Shown here in pieces: positions 50,805 through 59,347 of a stretch of 64,000 nt of DNA. The translations under genes and the position numbers were made by a program. How positions within the stretch are numbered: the stretch's first letter is position 1; each line of letters begins with the position of its first letter. The DNA is from JBHJHP01 sp042219825 (lineage in GTDB: Bacteria > Bacteroidota > Bacteroidia > Bacteroidales > UBA5342): NCBI RefSeq assembly GCF_042219825.1, contig NZ_JBHJHQ010000004.1, forward strand, positions 1 to 64,000. Direction: 5' to 3'. Under the pieces are notes generated by a model that saw nothing but the letters and a program-made list of their open reading frames with translations, searched no databases and was not told the origin of the DNA.

Positions 50805-50836
50805 CAAAAGTAATTGTTCAGACTCATAAATGCAAG
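50805..50836 (-). promoter_or_regulatory. Promoter of the FNR-like gene
   Basis: On the minus strand, CTTG (50836-50833), 20-nt spacer and TACTTTTG (50812-50805). Confidence 0.5.
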
Positions 50837-50871
50837 CTGAGTAGCATTTTAAACCAGTATAGAAAGTTGAG

Positions 50872-51729
50872 ATGAGCTTAAAAAATGATACGATGCGCCT
50901 TCCCCGATGGATGAAGGTGCCCATGCCGAAAGGAACGAATTATTCACAGGTCAGGAACCTTATCAGAGAACACGATTTACATACAATATGCACCAGCGGA
51001 AACTGCCCGAATAAGGGGGAGTGTTGGAATGCCGGAACTGCCACTTTTATGATCCTAGGTGATAAATGTACCCGTAATTGCCGCTTTTGTTATGTTGATT
51101 TGCAAAAGCCGGATGAGGTGGACTGGGCTGAACCCATACGGCTTGCTAAAAGTATTCAGACGCTTCAGTTAAAACATGCGGTTATCACATCAGTGGCCCG
51201 GGACGATTTGAAAGATGGCGGTGCTGAGTTTTGGGCTCAGACGATACGTGCTGTAAAACGGCATAATCCTGGTTTAACGATGGAAGTTCTAATTCCCGAT
51301 TTTGATGCAAAACCGGAGTTGCTGGATGTGGTAATTAAAGAAAAACCTGAAGTCATTTCGCACAACATCGAAACTGTGGAGCGTATTTCTCCGAATATCA
51401 GGAGTAAGGCCACATATGAAAAAAGTCTTCGTGTGCTTCGTTATATCGCAGGTTCCGGTCTGATTGCCAAATCCGGTCTTATGCTTGGTTTAAGTGAAAC
51501 CGAAGATGAGGTAATACAGGCATTGCGTGATTTAAAAGATGTTGGGGTGAAGGTTGTCACCATTGGGCAGTATTTACCGCCGTCGGAACGTAATACTAAA
51601 CTGGTGGAATACGTAACACCTGAAGTATTTAAACACTATGAGGAAGTAGGGCTTGCGATGGGATTCAGGCATGTAGAGAGCGGCCCCCTTGTGCGGTCAT
51701 CATATCATGCAGAAAAGCATGTATTATAA
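50872..51729 (+). CDS. lipA: Lipoyl synthase
   Basis: Radical-SAM enzyme inserting two sulphurs into octanoyl groups on lipoyl domains. 285 aa. Auxiliary cluster CTSGNCPNKGEC (Cys40, 45, 51), radical-SAM cluster CTRNCRFC (Cys66, 70, 73), RDDLKDGGAEFWA and the C-terminal RSSYHAE (275-281) whose Ser binds the auxiliary cluster. lipB is not adjacent. The 3' end lies 3 nt from the converging barrel gene. Confidence 0.96.
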   Translation: MSLKNDTMRLPRWMKVPMPKGTNYSQVRNLIREHDLHTICTSGNCPNKGECWNAGTATFMILGDKCTRNCRFCYVDLQKPDEVDWAEPIRLAKSIQTLQLKHAVITSVARDDLKDGGAEFWAQTIRAVKRHNPGLTMEVLIPDFDAKPELLDVVIKEKPEVISHNIETVERISPNIRSKATYEKSLRVLRYIAGSGLIAKSGLMLGLSETEDEVIQALRDLKDVGVKVVTIGQYLPPSERNTKLVEYVTPEVFKHYEEVGLAMGFRHVESGPLVRSSYHAEKHVL

Positions 51730-51732
51730 TTT

Positions 51733-52929
51733 CTAAAAACTGTATTTGAACCGGATATTGAAAAGGTGGCCTATGTTACCAAATTCATCGTCGGATGACC
51801 CATTAAATATCTGACCGATAAACGAGAAATCCACATTTTGAGCCATATTCCAGCTGATAGTTGGGCTTAGAAAGAATGAACCGTCTATTGGATTAACCAT
51901 TCCGGCCAGATCCGCATTTACGATTGGAGAAAGCGGGTAACTAATCTGACCAAACAGGGACCATCTCGCAAATGACAATGTTTTAGGTGAAAGATCCGTG
52001 TTTAGTAAATAATTTATATCTCCAAAATTTCCGGTTCTGCCTTTGGAATTAAAAAGTACGGCAGCATGAAGGTACAAACTGTTGGAAAACATGTAGTCCA
52101 GGCTGACTGAACCCACAAACTGTTGAGCAGCCGAGCCTGTGGAATCAGGATTATAAAAGAAGGTTCCTTCACCACGAAAGCCCGCACCTTTAATGTCACC
52201 TGACCACCCGCCACCGGCTACAAGATCCTGTCGCATCTTACCGCTGAGTATCTGAAAATCATAATTTAAGGCATTGAACCGGTATAATCCGGCCATAGAC
52301 ATCTTGTCAAAATTTTCTTCCAACTGATACACCAATTCGAGTGATGATGCGTAACCCGTGTAATACTGAACCCGGACTGCATCAATGCCCGGTCGTTCTT
52401 CGTAATCAAAATCAAAAAACGAAAAGGCATTAAAGATATCATTCGGATTCCATACCAGGTTCACGCCCCAGTTGATGCGTTGCCTTCCGATTGTTACCTG
52501 CCATTTCCCTTTTGAATAATCCAGGTAAAGTCTGTCCAGAGTTGTATTCAAAATGAAATCAGGAGACTGGTCAGCAACATTCCATGACATGTTGAAATAC
52601 CCATTATCGGCTTTCATAATATCTGCATAATTGAAGGCTGATCCAAGATTTAAAGCGTCGCCAAGCTTCAGAAAATCTCCCCATGTAAGGCGGTTGCGCA
52701 TGCCTACATGAAATGTCAGATTATCGGTGGCATAATAATTAAAATTTAACCGGTTATGGATCAGATTATTGGAGATTAAAGGAATGTCTTTGGCTTTCCA
52801 TAAGGTCTGCATGTCCTTCAGATAACCATCTACCGTAAACTTCTGCGCTTTTACAATGCTGAAAGGAACAGATAAAAGCATCAGTAAATAAGCAATACGG
52901 GCGAACCGGTATTTGAATTCTAATTTCAC
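51733..52929 (-). CDS. Outer-membrane beta-barrel protein, end of Lol-like operon
   Basis: 398 aa with a signal peptide ending SIVKAQ. The mature part is almost wholly amphipathic strands (RLNFNYYATDNLTFHVGMRN, LDRLYLDYSKGKWQVTIGRQ, SSLELVYQLEENF) and ends HLFNIRFKYSF with the terminal Phe used by the Bam machinery. IGRQRINWGVNLVWNPNDIF resembles a conserved segment of DUF1302/porin-like proteins. Its place after the ABC and LolA-like genes suggests it is the outer-membrane acceptor or exit of that system. 14 nt after the CAP gene. Confidence 0.75.
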   Translation of the reverse strand: MKLEFKYRFARIAYLLMLLSVPFSIVKAQKFTVDGYLKDMQTLWKAKDIPLISNNLIHNRLNFNYYATDNLTFHVGMRNRLTWGDFLKLGDALNLGSAFNYADIMKADNGYFNMSWNVADQSPDFILNTTLDRLYLDYSKGKWQVTIGRQRINWGVNLVWNPNDIFNAFSFFDFDYEERPGIDAVRVQYYTGYASSLELVYQLEENFDKMSMAGLYRFNALNYDFQILSGKMRQDLVAGGGWSGDIKGAGFRGEGTFFYNPDSTGSAAQQFVGSVSLDYMFSNSLYLHAAVLFNSKGRTGNFGDINYLLNTDLSPKTLSFARWSLFGQISYPLSPIVNADLAGMVNPIDGSFFLSPTISWNMAQNVDFSFIGQIFNGSSDDEFGNIGHLFNIRFKYSF

Positions 52930-52943
52930 AAAGTGGTTATGTT

Positions 52944-53645
52944 TTACTTTTCAATATATTCACCGGCCATATCCATTACGCACATATGTCCATAATACGG
53001 ATGCGGGCCGTATGCAATGCCGATGGCTGAAAATACGCCGTTCAAAAGATTTTTACGGTGTCCTCTTCCTGGAACTCCATCGTCAATGAGTAATGAGAGC
53101 ACAATCCAGCGTGCTGAATTGTTGCCGTAGTCCACATTCTCTGCAGCTGTTTTTTTCCACTCGCCGTAACGTTTCATGCGTTCAAACGGGTTTGATCCGT
53201 CGCCGCCTGTATGGCCAACTTTCCCTGACCTGCCCTGATCGCGCATCAAATCCTGTGACGATCGGGTCAGCCCTTTTGATGCGTGTAATATTCCAACAGG
53301 ATCAGCCTCATTAAGAGCGTCCACGCAATCGAGTAACGCTGATTTACCTTCGGCAGTAATTACCGGTACCTGTCCCGGATACCTGAAATACAGACCTTCG
53401 TAAAACTGTAATAAAGGTTTGATATAAATCTCTGCATATTTCTCAGGATTCGTTCTTACCATGTTGATTTCCAGGATCACTTCTTTTTCCAACTCCGACA
53501 GGTATTTCACATCTTTTGCTGTGTTCAGCTTTTCAATGTCCCAGGTTGCCCTGGAGTTTACCTGTGCAAAAAATGAATCGGAAGGCATTAAAATTGACAT
53601 CATAATGATTAGGTTTTTAATAATTATACTTCTACTTTTTTTCAT
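52944..53645 (-). CDS. Exported CAP-domain (SCP/PR-1) protein
   Basis: 233 aa with a signal peptide ending DSFFAQ. Residues about 52-230 are a CAP domain: VILEINMVRTNPEKYAEIYI, ILHASKGLTRSSQDLM, HTGGDGSNPFERM, AENVDYG and GHRKNLLNGVFSAIGIAYG. CAP proteins bind sterols or lipids in eukaryotes and are of little-known function in bacteria; here the location among lipid/lipoprotein-transport genes is suggestive. The start overlaps the end of the ATPase gene by 14 nt. Confidence 0.85.
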   Translation of the reverse strand: MKKSRSIIIKNLIIMMSILMPSDSFFAQVNSRATWDIEKLNTAKDVKYLSELEKEVILEINMVRTNPEKYAEIYIKPLLQFYEGLYFRYPGQVPVITAEGKSALLDCVDALNEADPVGILHASKGLTRSSQDLMRDQGRSGKVGHTGGDGSNPFERMKRYGEWKKTAAENVDYGNNSARWIVLSLLIDDGVPGRGHRKNLLNGVFSAIGIAYGPHPYYGHMCVMDMAGEYIEK

Positions 53646-54315
53646 CGCTTACAATTTTCCCATCGTCTAATACGATGACGCGCCGGGCTTTATCAACCAC
53701 ACGCTGGTCGTGTGTACTGAATATAAACGTTATTTTTTCGTCTTTATTTAGTTTTTCCATGATTTCAAGTAAATTTCTTGTGGACTCCGAATCGAGATTA
53801 GCTGTTGGTTCGTCGGCCAAAACAAATTTCGGTTTTGATGCCAAAGCCCTGGCAACGGCTACACGTTGTTGCTGTCCGCCGGACAACTTGTTGGGACGGC
53901 TGTCAAGACGGTCTCCCAGGCCAACGGCACCAAGCAGTTCCTGCACTCTCTTGTCACGTTCTTCCTTTGGTTTCTTCTGCAGGTGCATCACAAACTCTGT
54001 ATTTTCTTTTGCGGTCAGAACCGGGATAAGATTGTATGCCTGAAATACAAAACCTATATTGTGCAATCTGAAATCCACCATTTGCGAAGGTGACAGTGTG
54101 CCGATATCTGTTCCGCCTATATTGATATTACCGCTTGTTGGTTGATCTAACCCTCCCAGCATGTTCAAAAAAGTTGTTTTGCCGGAACCGGATGGTCCTA
54201 CGATTGCAGTAAATTCACCTTCTTCAATTACAAGATCAACACCTCTTACAGCATGAACCTTGATTTCTGAATCGTTGTATATTTTTTCGAGTTTCTTTAC
54301 TTCAATTACTTTCAT
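53632..54315 (-). CDS. LolD/MacB-type ABC transporter ATPase
   Basis: 227 aa. Walker A GPSGSGKT (40-47), Q-loop VFQAYNLIP, signature LSGGQQQR (144-151), Walker B FVLADEP (164-170) and H-loop STHD (His202). The length and Q-loop region are those of the LolD/MacB class that powers mechanotransmission permeases rather than import. Both permeases lie immediately upstream on the same strand. Confidence 0.93.
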   Translation of the reverse strand: MKVIEVKKLEKIYNDSEIKVHAVRGVDLVIEEGEFTAIVGPSGSGKTTFLNMLGGLDQPTSGNINIGGTDIGTLSPSQMVDFRLHNIGFVFQAYNLIPVLTAKENTEFVMHLQKKPKEERDKRVQELLGAVGLGDRLDSRPNKLSGGQQQRVAVARALASKPKFVLADEPTANLDSESTRNLLEIMEKLNKDEKITFIFSTHDQRVVDKARRVIVLDDGKIVSDEKK

Positions 54316-54333
54316 GATCCGTATATTAAGGTG

Positions 54334-55761
54334 TTACATATCAATTCTTAAGGCATCTGCCGGTTTTAACTTTAATGCTTTTCTTGCAGGCATAATAGAC
54401 GACAGGATAGCTGTCAGGATCACCATAAGTGTGATGCCGAAGAAAAAATGCCACTCTATGCCCGGATAAATGACGGATGCCCAACCCATAGCTTCCATAC
54501 CTTCTCCAACACTGCTGAGGTTGATGCCGGTTCTACCGGTGATGTAAATGATGACTGCTCCCAGGATCATTCCAATAATGGCACCAACCAGTGTAAGGAA
54601 AATGGTTTCGAGCATGATCATGCTAAAGACTTTTTTCTTATTCATTCCGATCGCTAAAAGCATTCCAAGTTCTTTCAGTCGCTCAAGAATGGCCATTAGC
54701 ATGGTGTTAATGATTCCAAAGGCCAGGGCAAAAAGGATAAATCCCATGATGATGTAATAGTAAAAATTCATGTATTGCGATAACATACCTGCATCGGGTG
54801 CCAGTTCTTTCCAGTCGAGAATGCTTAGATCGCTGAATTTATCCTGTAATTCACTCTTGAATTTCTTTAAGTCGTTACCGCTATTCAATATAACGGCTGT
54901 CTCATGAAAAACGTTACCGTTAAAACCTGCTAAATTTGCCAGATCGTCGTAAAGTACATACGCATTCATCTGATCGAACATGGTATTTGTGGTTTTGTAA
55001 ATACCGCACACCCGAAATGCTTGGTACACCATTTGACCATCCTTGCCCGTAAAAGTGAACACAATTTTGGTTCTCAGCCTGTAATGTCGGGATGTTTCTG
55101 TGATGATCCTTCCGTAATTGTTCTGATCCTTTTTGCTTAGAATTTCTTCGAGTTTGCTCTGAAACAGTTTTTTTGTATTGAACCGTGTGCCTTTTATCTC
55201 TTCAAGTGTTGTGAGTGCATCCTGTGGCACTTCCAGTTTTTTCAGACTGTCCAGTACTTCATCGGTCACCATGTAAGTTTTGATCCGGAGTTGTTCTGCT
55301 GTTTTATCACTGATTACAACCCTGTTTTTCTCTCCCGCCTGCAGGAAGGTGCCTCCGTCAGGTTGAATTTTTTTATAGATATCTGATACGGCTTCTTCAT
55401 CCTTCAGGTGAATGCCCTGGAGTTTTAATCCTGTATTTCCGAGGGATGTGGAGGCCATTGCCATGACCTTAAGCCGGTTGGAAAACGCTTTAACTTCATC
55501 GGAATTTTTTAAGAACTGAATCAGTTTTTCAGGCTGAGGAACCGTGTATTTTAGTTCTTCATTGATCAGATAATTTTTATTGTGGATCTGAATATGTGAT
55601 ACTTCCGTAAAAATGGCTGACTCAATACGTTGATCCACCCAGCCTTTCATCAGGCCTGCGGTAAAAACACCGGCTATAGTCCCAATGGTTACGGCTATGA
55701 TAACCACCAGGCTTCTACGCTTACTGCGCCATACATTTTTCCAGGCTATTGACCAAATCAT
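54334..55761 (-). CDS. FtsX/LolC-type ABC permease, second copy
   Basis: 475 aa. One N-terminal membrane helix (about 18-38), a periplasmic domain of about 280 residues and three C-terminal helices in the FtsX domain (about 345-470: GFILFALAFGIINTMLMAIL, ERLKELGMLLAIGMNKKKVF, coupling helix). This is the LolC/LolE/MacB layout. N-terminal sequence AWKNVWRSKRRSLVVIIAVT parallels that of the upstream copy (AWRNLWRNRRRTLITATSIF), so the two are ancient duplicates forming a likely heterodimer. Confidence 0.9.
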   Translation of the reverse strand: MIWSIAWKNVWRSKRRSLVVIIAVTIGTIAGVFTAGLMKGWVDQRIESAIFTEVSHIQIHNKNYLINEELKYTVPQPEKLIQFLKNSDEVKAFSNRLKVMAMASTSLGNTGLKLQGIHLKDEEAVSDIYKKIQPDGGTFLQAGEKNRVVISDKTAEQLRIKTYMVTDEVLDSLKKLEVPQDALTTLEEIKGTRFNTKKLFQSKLEEILSKKDQNNYGRIITETSRHYRLRTKIVFTFTGKDGQMVYQAFRVCGIYKTTNTMFDQMNAYVLYDDLANLAGFNGNVFHETAVILNSGNDLKKFKSELQDKFSDLSILDWKELAPDAGMLSQYMNFYYYIIMGFILFALAFGIINTMLMAILERLKELGMLLAIGMNKKKVFSMIMLETIFLTLVGAIIGMILGAVIIYITGRTGINLSSVGEGMEAMGWASVIYPGIEWHFFFGITLMVILTAILSSIMPARKALKLKPADALRIDM

Positions 55762-55771
55762 TGTTCTGTAT

Positions 55772-57187
55772 TTAGTTTCTGAGTGCTTTAATTGTATTTA
55801 GTTTTAGAATGCTCCTTACCGGAAACCAGCAGGCCAGTGCTACCATCACAACTATGATGATGCCTTGTTTGTAAAAGTAACTGCTGAACCATTCCATCGG
55901 CATTACAGGATCCCATCCCATATCCTCAAGCATTTTGGCCATATCACCTCCAAGCTGAATGGGATGGTAATACCCGAAAAGTATGACCGGAACGCTCGCC
56001 AGCATACCCGAGGCAGCTCCAATAAATCCCAGTAAGGTCATTTCGATCGCAAGTATCCAGGCAAGTTTGGACCGTCTCATGCCGATGGCAACCAGCATGC
56101 CGAACTCCCTTTTGCGTTCAGCCACCATCATGAGCACTGTTCCGAAAATGCCAAAAAACACAATGGCATACAATATGCCCAGCATAATCTGACCACTCAC
56201 ATTATCACCTTCAATTTGTTGTTTGATAACCGGAATGAGTTCTTCCCAGTTTTTAACCACATAATTTTTACTGCCTATGACATCCTGAATCTTTTGTTGT
56301 GTCTCATCCATTTTGTCCGGATCTTTCAGGTTAATTGCCAGTGAGGTGATGTTGCCCTGCATGCCCAGAAAGATATTGGCTTCCTTCAGTGTCATGTAAA
56401 TCAGTTTATTATCCAGATCCGGAGACGGTATGCTAACAATTCCCCGTACAGGGTAAATGCCAGCAGCACTTACACCATGGTAACCCTGTCCTAACAATAC
56501 AACGGTATCGCCTACAGCAGCTTTCAGGTATCTGGAAAGTCGGTCAGACAGCAATACTCCGTTATCTTCTTCAGTGAGATAGTTAGACTTGAAAGCTGTT
56601 GCTTTGGTGATGATGTCAAGATATTTTTTAATTTCTTCTTTTGACAGCTGAAGATCAAGCTCTATTCTGGCAGTAGTGGAATAGGAGTAGTTCTTAAATT
56701 TTTCAATATTCTTTTTGATGTTGTCCGGCAACTGATCTGATTTGGATAATTGATCTACAGCTTCAGGAGTAAAGCGGTAATGGATCAGCTTGTGTTTGGG
56801 ATTGGACAGCTGCAGTTCTTTTTCGGGTGAAATGCCAATCAACATTATTCCTTTGGATTGTGTGCCGTTGGAAGCTAGCGCGAAGGATTCAATGCGGGGA
56901 ACGGTGGCCTGTACATTATCTATGTTGTTGATTTCATTTTCGAGGTTTTCGGTGTACTCAAAAGAATGGTTTATGTTGGGATCATTATAATATTCAGGCT
57001 GTTGTATCTGAAGGTAACCCGAGAAGGACTCAATGCTCTGTTTTATCATATGTCCATATGTTCCGAGTTGAAAAGAGCGCATTACAATGGCAATGAAAAT
57101 TGCAAAAAAGATAGAGGTTGCCGTTATCAGCGTCCGTCTTCTGTTACGCCACAAATTTCGCCATGCAAGTTTTATAATATCATTCAT
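55772..57187 (-). CDS. FtsX/LolC-type ABC permease, first copy
   Basis: 471 aa with the same one-plus-three helix layout: first helix about 17-38, periplasmic part about 40-330, FtsX core at the end (GILYAIVFFGIFGTVLMMVA, ERKREFGMLVAIGMRRSKL). The periplasmic part contains long stretches of polar helices (QLSKSDQLPDNIKKNIEKF), unlike MacB. Begins 16 nt after the LolA-like gene. Confidence 0.9.
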   Translation of the reverse strand: MNDIIKLAWRNLWRNRRRTLITATSIFFAIFIAIVMRSFQLGTYGHMIKQSIESFSGYLQIQQPEYYNDPNINHSFEYTENLENEINNIDNVQATVPRIESFALASNGTQSKGIMLIGISPEKELQLSNPKHKLIHYRFTPEAVDQLSKSDQLPDNIKKNIEKFKNYSYSTTARIELDLQLSKEEIKKYLDIITKATAFKSNYLTEEDNGVLLSDRLSRYLKAAVGDTVVLLGQGYHGVSAAGIYPVRGIVSIPSPDLDNKLIYMTLKEANIFLGMQGNITSLAINLKDPDKMDETQQKIQDVIGSKNYVVKNWEELIPVIKQQIEGDNVSGQIMLGILYAIVFFGIFGTVLMMVAERKREFGMLVAIGMRRSKLAWILAIEMTLLGFIGAASGMLASVPVILFGYYHPIQLGGDMAKMLEDMGWDPVMPMEWFSSYFYKQGIIIVVMVALACWFPVRSILKLNTIKALRN

Positions 57188-57203
57188 ATTGAATGTTTTT
57201 TAT

Positions 57204-57953
57204 TTATCTGATCCGTTTCATATTTTGCTGTGAGAAGAAGTTATCCTGAATCGGAATGTTAAACGTTATCTTCAGAATTTCAACAACTGTTTTCTGATTG
57301 TCTTTGTCCTCTGGAATAATTTCAAGTCGTGTTGGTATGATGCGGCCATCCATTTCCTTGATGTTGTAGGCCAATTGAGTTCTTACCAGGTAATTGTCCT
57401 CATCGAAATATTCTGTTTTCATTTGCAAAAAATCCTTTTTTGATATCCACTGAAGAACTTTTCCCCATACAACGGCTGCATCAGGATTCGGGATCATCTC
57501 TATTTTGTAGCACGAATGGCCGTCAATATCTTCTTCGCCGATAATTTTGTGGGAATAATCTACGACAATGGATGATTCCTTTAGTATATCGTCATTGGTG
57601 TAATCAGAACCCATCCATCCCTGTGACATCATCGAAGGTGGTAGTTTGATTAATCTGCTGATTTTAGGATTCCAACTCCACATTTCGTTGCCTTTTTTCA
57701 TAAACGATTGCCCCTTTTCCTGGGCAGGAGCAGTAATGTAGGTCAGTGAATTTTTCGTTCCCTCTGTCCAGCTTTTAAATTCTATGGTTCGTTCATACGT
57801 AGGTCGCTGGATGGTCATTTTCATTTCGATGTAACTCGATTTTTCACCTTCCATTTTATCGTTGGCCTTTTTTACAATGGCTTTGGCATCCTGGGCAGAT
57901 GTGTTAGCCAGGGATATTACTAACAGTGAAATAACTGAAACTAAGTATTTCAT
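57204..57953 (-). CDS. LolA-like periplasmic outer-membrane-lipoprotein-sorting protein
   Basis: 249 aa from the ATG at 57953, beginning MKYLVSVISLLVISLANTSA, a signal peptide. The body fits COG2834 (LolA-like): SSYIEMKMTIQRPTYERTIE, AQEKGQSFMKKGNEMWSWNP, LPPSMMSQGWMGSDYTNDDI, KIIGEEDIDGHSCYKIEMIP. The half-open barrel of this fold carries lipid-modified or lipid cargo. Its ATG overlaps the TGA of the TetR gene as ATGA, so translation is coupled; a longer start at 57971 would lie inside TetR. Longer than E. coli LolA and of the type linked to dedicated exporters. Confidence 0.87.
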   Translation of the reverse strand: MKYLVSVISLLVISLANTSAQDAKAIVKKANDKMEGEKSSYIEMKMTIQRPTYERTIEFKSWTEGTKNSLTYITAPAQEKGQSFMKKGNEMWSWNPKISRLIKLPPSMMSQGWMGSDYTNDDILKESSIVVDYSHKIIGEEDIDGHSCYKIEMIPNPDAAVVWGKVLQWISKKDFLQMKTEYFDEDNYLVRTQLAYNIKEMDGRIIPTRLEIIPEDKDNQKTVVEILKITFNIPIQDNFFSQQNMKRIR

Positions 57954-58540
57954 GATACTGGTTTTTTGCAATATTTCTGAATAATTTCTTCTACAATTTC
58001 ATCTATAGGAAACATAGTGGGATTTAATACATAATTAAAGGTGACGCCATCCAATAATGATCCAAACATTACAGCTTCTACCTGTGGATGTTTGAAACCC
58101 ATATTTTGGAAATATTTCATCAGGCTGTGCATAAAAGTGACGATCATTTCTTTCATTTTAACCTGTAGTTTGTCTATGACATCCGGTTGGACGCTGACCT
58201 GGAAATATAACTTCCAGAAATTTGTATTGGTCTTGATCCTGTTGAATATTTCCCGGATGAAGTATTCCATTTCATGTATTTCAAGCTCGCCATCCTTGTT
58301 CAGATCATAGATTTCAATAATCTCATCAAATCCGTAAGATAAAATACTTTCAAGCAGATCATCCTTGCTTTCAAAATAATTGTAAAGCAGCCCTTTTGAT
58401 ATTCCCGCCTTTTTTGAAATCATGCTGATGCTTGTGTTAGCATATCCCTTGTCAGCAAACAAGCTGAGAGCGGCTTCAGAAATCAGTTTGATTTTTTCTG
58501 TACGTATTTCTTTGAATTGATCAGGTGTTCTTGGTGACAT
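57950..58540 (-). CDS. TetR-family regulator with an EF-hand loop
   Basis: 196 aa. HTH about 33-57 (ISMISKKAGISKGLLYNYF), preceded by the usual first helix. The ligand domain contains DLNKDGELEIHE at residues 79-90, which satisfies the 12-residue EF-hand pattern with Asp1, Asn3, Asp5, Gly6, Leu8 and Glu12, between helices LLESILSYGFDEIIEIY and MEYFIREIFNRIKT. The gene heads the seven-gene operon, and a palindromic site 6-25 nt upstream of its start suggests autoregulation. TetR repressors usually release DNA when bound to a ligand, here perhaps Ca2+ or a lipid. Confidence 0.9.
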   Translation of the reverse strand: MSPRTPDQFKEIRTEKIKLISEAALSLFADKGYANTSISMISKKAGISKGLLYNYFESKDDLLESILSYGFDEIIEIYDLNKDGELEIHEMEYFIREIFNRIKTNTNFWKLYFQVSVQPDVIDKLQVKMKEMIVTFMHSLMKYFQNMGFKHPQVEAVMFGSLLDGVTFNYVLNPTMFPIDEIVEEIIQKYCKKPVS

Positions 58541-58545
58541 TTTTT

Positions 58546-58565
58546 TTGACTGAACGGTTGGTCAA
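58546..58565. promoter_or_regulatory. TetR operator
   Basis: TTGAC (58546-58550) and GTCAA (58561-58565) flank the near-palindromic core TGAACGGTTG. TetR/AcrR sites with this GAACGGTT core are common just before the regulator start codon. Six nt from the start. Confidence 0.65.
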
Positions 58566-58727
58566 AATTAAAAACAAATTTTTAATTAGGCAATAAAAGC
58601 GTTGATTTTTTATTTTTTTAAAGAGTGTTTATAGTTGGTTGTGGTTGTATGCAGTTGAAGAAAGTTTTAAAGAATAGGAGCTTAATAGTATGAATTCAGA
58701 CTATATGGCATAGATATTTGAGACAAA

Positions 58728-58742
58728 ATGTCATAATGACAT
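58728..58742. promoter_or_regulatory. Inverted repeat ATGTCAT-A-ATGACAT
   Basis: Seven-base arms with one base between, in the 318-nt gap between the TetR operon and hsp20, 116 nt before the hsp20 ATG. May be an operator for either side. Nothing else of note lies in this gap apart from the TetR site and the hsp20 ribosome site. Confidence 0.4.
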
Positions 58743-58844
58743 GTTTTATAAACGAAATATGAAGTATTTTCCGGATTTTTTGTTTGGCGTCAGTTTTGAA
58801 ATATGTAAGGCAAAACATAAAAATTGAATGTATAACAAAACAAT

Positions 58845-58850
58845 AGGAGG
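58845..58850 (+). promoter_or_regulatory. Strong Shine-Dalgarno of hsp20
   Basis: AGGAGG with 8 nt to the ATG. Most genes of this window have no such sequence, as is usual in Bacteroidota. Confidence 0.7.
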
Positions 58851-58858
58851 ATTAAATT

Positions 58859-59296
58859 ATGACACTCGTAAGATTTAACAACAGTCCAAGAAGAGCTTCA
58901 TTTCCGGAATTTTTTAACGATGTAATGGAAAATATGTTTAACGGTAATGAACCAGGCTCACCTTCGTACGACACCCCTTTATGCAATGTGGTAGAAAATA
59001 AGGAAGGTTTCAATATTGAGTTTGCTTTACCTGGTTTCAGCAAAAAAGAAGTGACCATAGATGTTGATAACAACGTATTGACAGTTAGCGGTAAGAAAGA
59101 AGAAAATAAAAACGAAACAGAAATGAATTATACCCGAAGAGAATTTAATTACGGAGAATTCAAACGTTCATTTACATTACCGGAAACCGTGGATCAGGAT
59201 ACAATTAAAGCAACATTCAGCGATGGGATTTTAAATGTTGAAATTCCTAAAAAACCGGAATTGCAACCAAAATCGCTGAAGATCAATATAAATTAA
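58859..59296 (+). CDS. Hsp20/alpha-crystallin small heat-shock protein
   Basis: 145 aa. The alpha-crystallin domain covers about 40-135: PLCNVVENKEGFNIEFALPG, SKKEVTIDVDNNVLTVSGKK, FNYGEFKRSFTLPETVDQD and FSDGILNVEIPKKPE (the GxL motif). The C terminus LKININ resembles the IxI motif that docks on the next dimer. It is an ATP-independent holdase. Single gene with an unusually strong ribosome site, which suggests high expression under stress. Confidence 0.96.
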   Translation: MTLVRFNNSPRRASFPEFFNDVMENMFNGNEPGSPSYDTPLCNVVENKEGFNIEFALPGFSKKEVTIDVDNNVLTVSGKKEENKNETEMNYTRREFNYGEFKRSFTLPETVDQDTIKATFSDGILNVEIPKKPELQPKSLKININ

Positions 59297-59317
59297 TCAA
59301 TATATTTTCTGATTCTT

Positions 59318-59347
59318 AAAGGGTGGCTTTACAGTTACCCTTTTTTT
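59318..59347 (+). terminator. Terminator of hsp20
   Basis: AAAGGGTGGC (59318-59327), loop TTTACA, GTTACCCTTT (59334-59343) then T-run; two G-T pairs. It reaches the stop codon of the converging MATE gene. Confidence 0.8.

Noticed and set aside
53675..54043. 122-aa antisense frame within the LolD-type ATPase
   Set aside because: Shadow of a gene with all ABC motifs intact.
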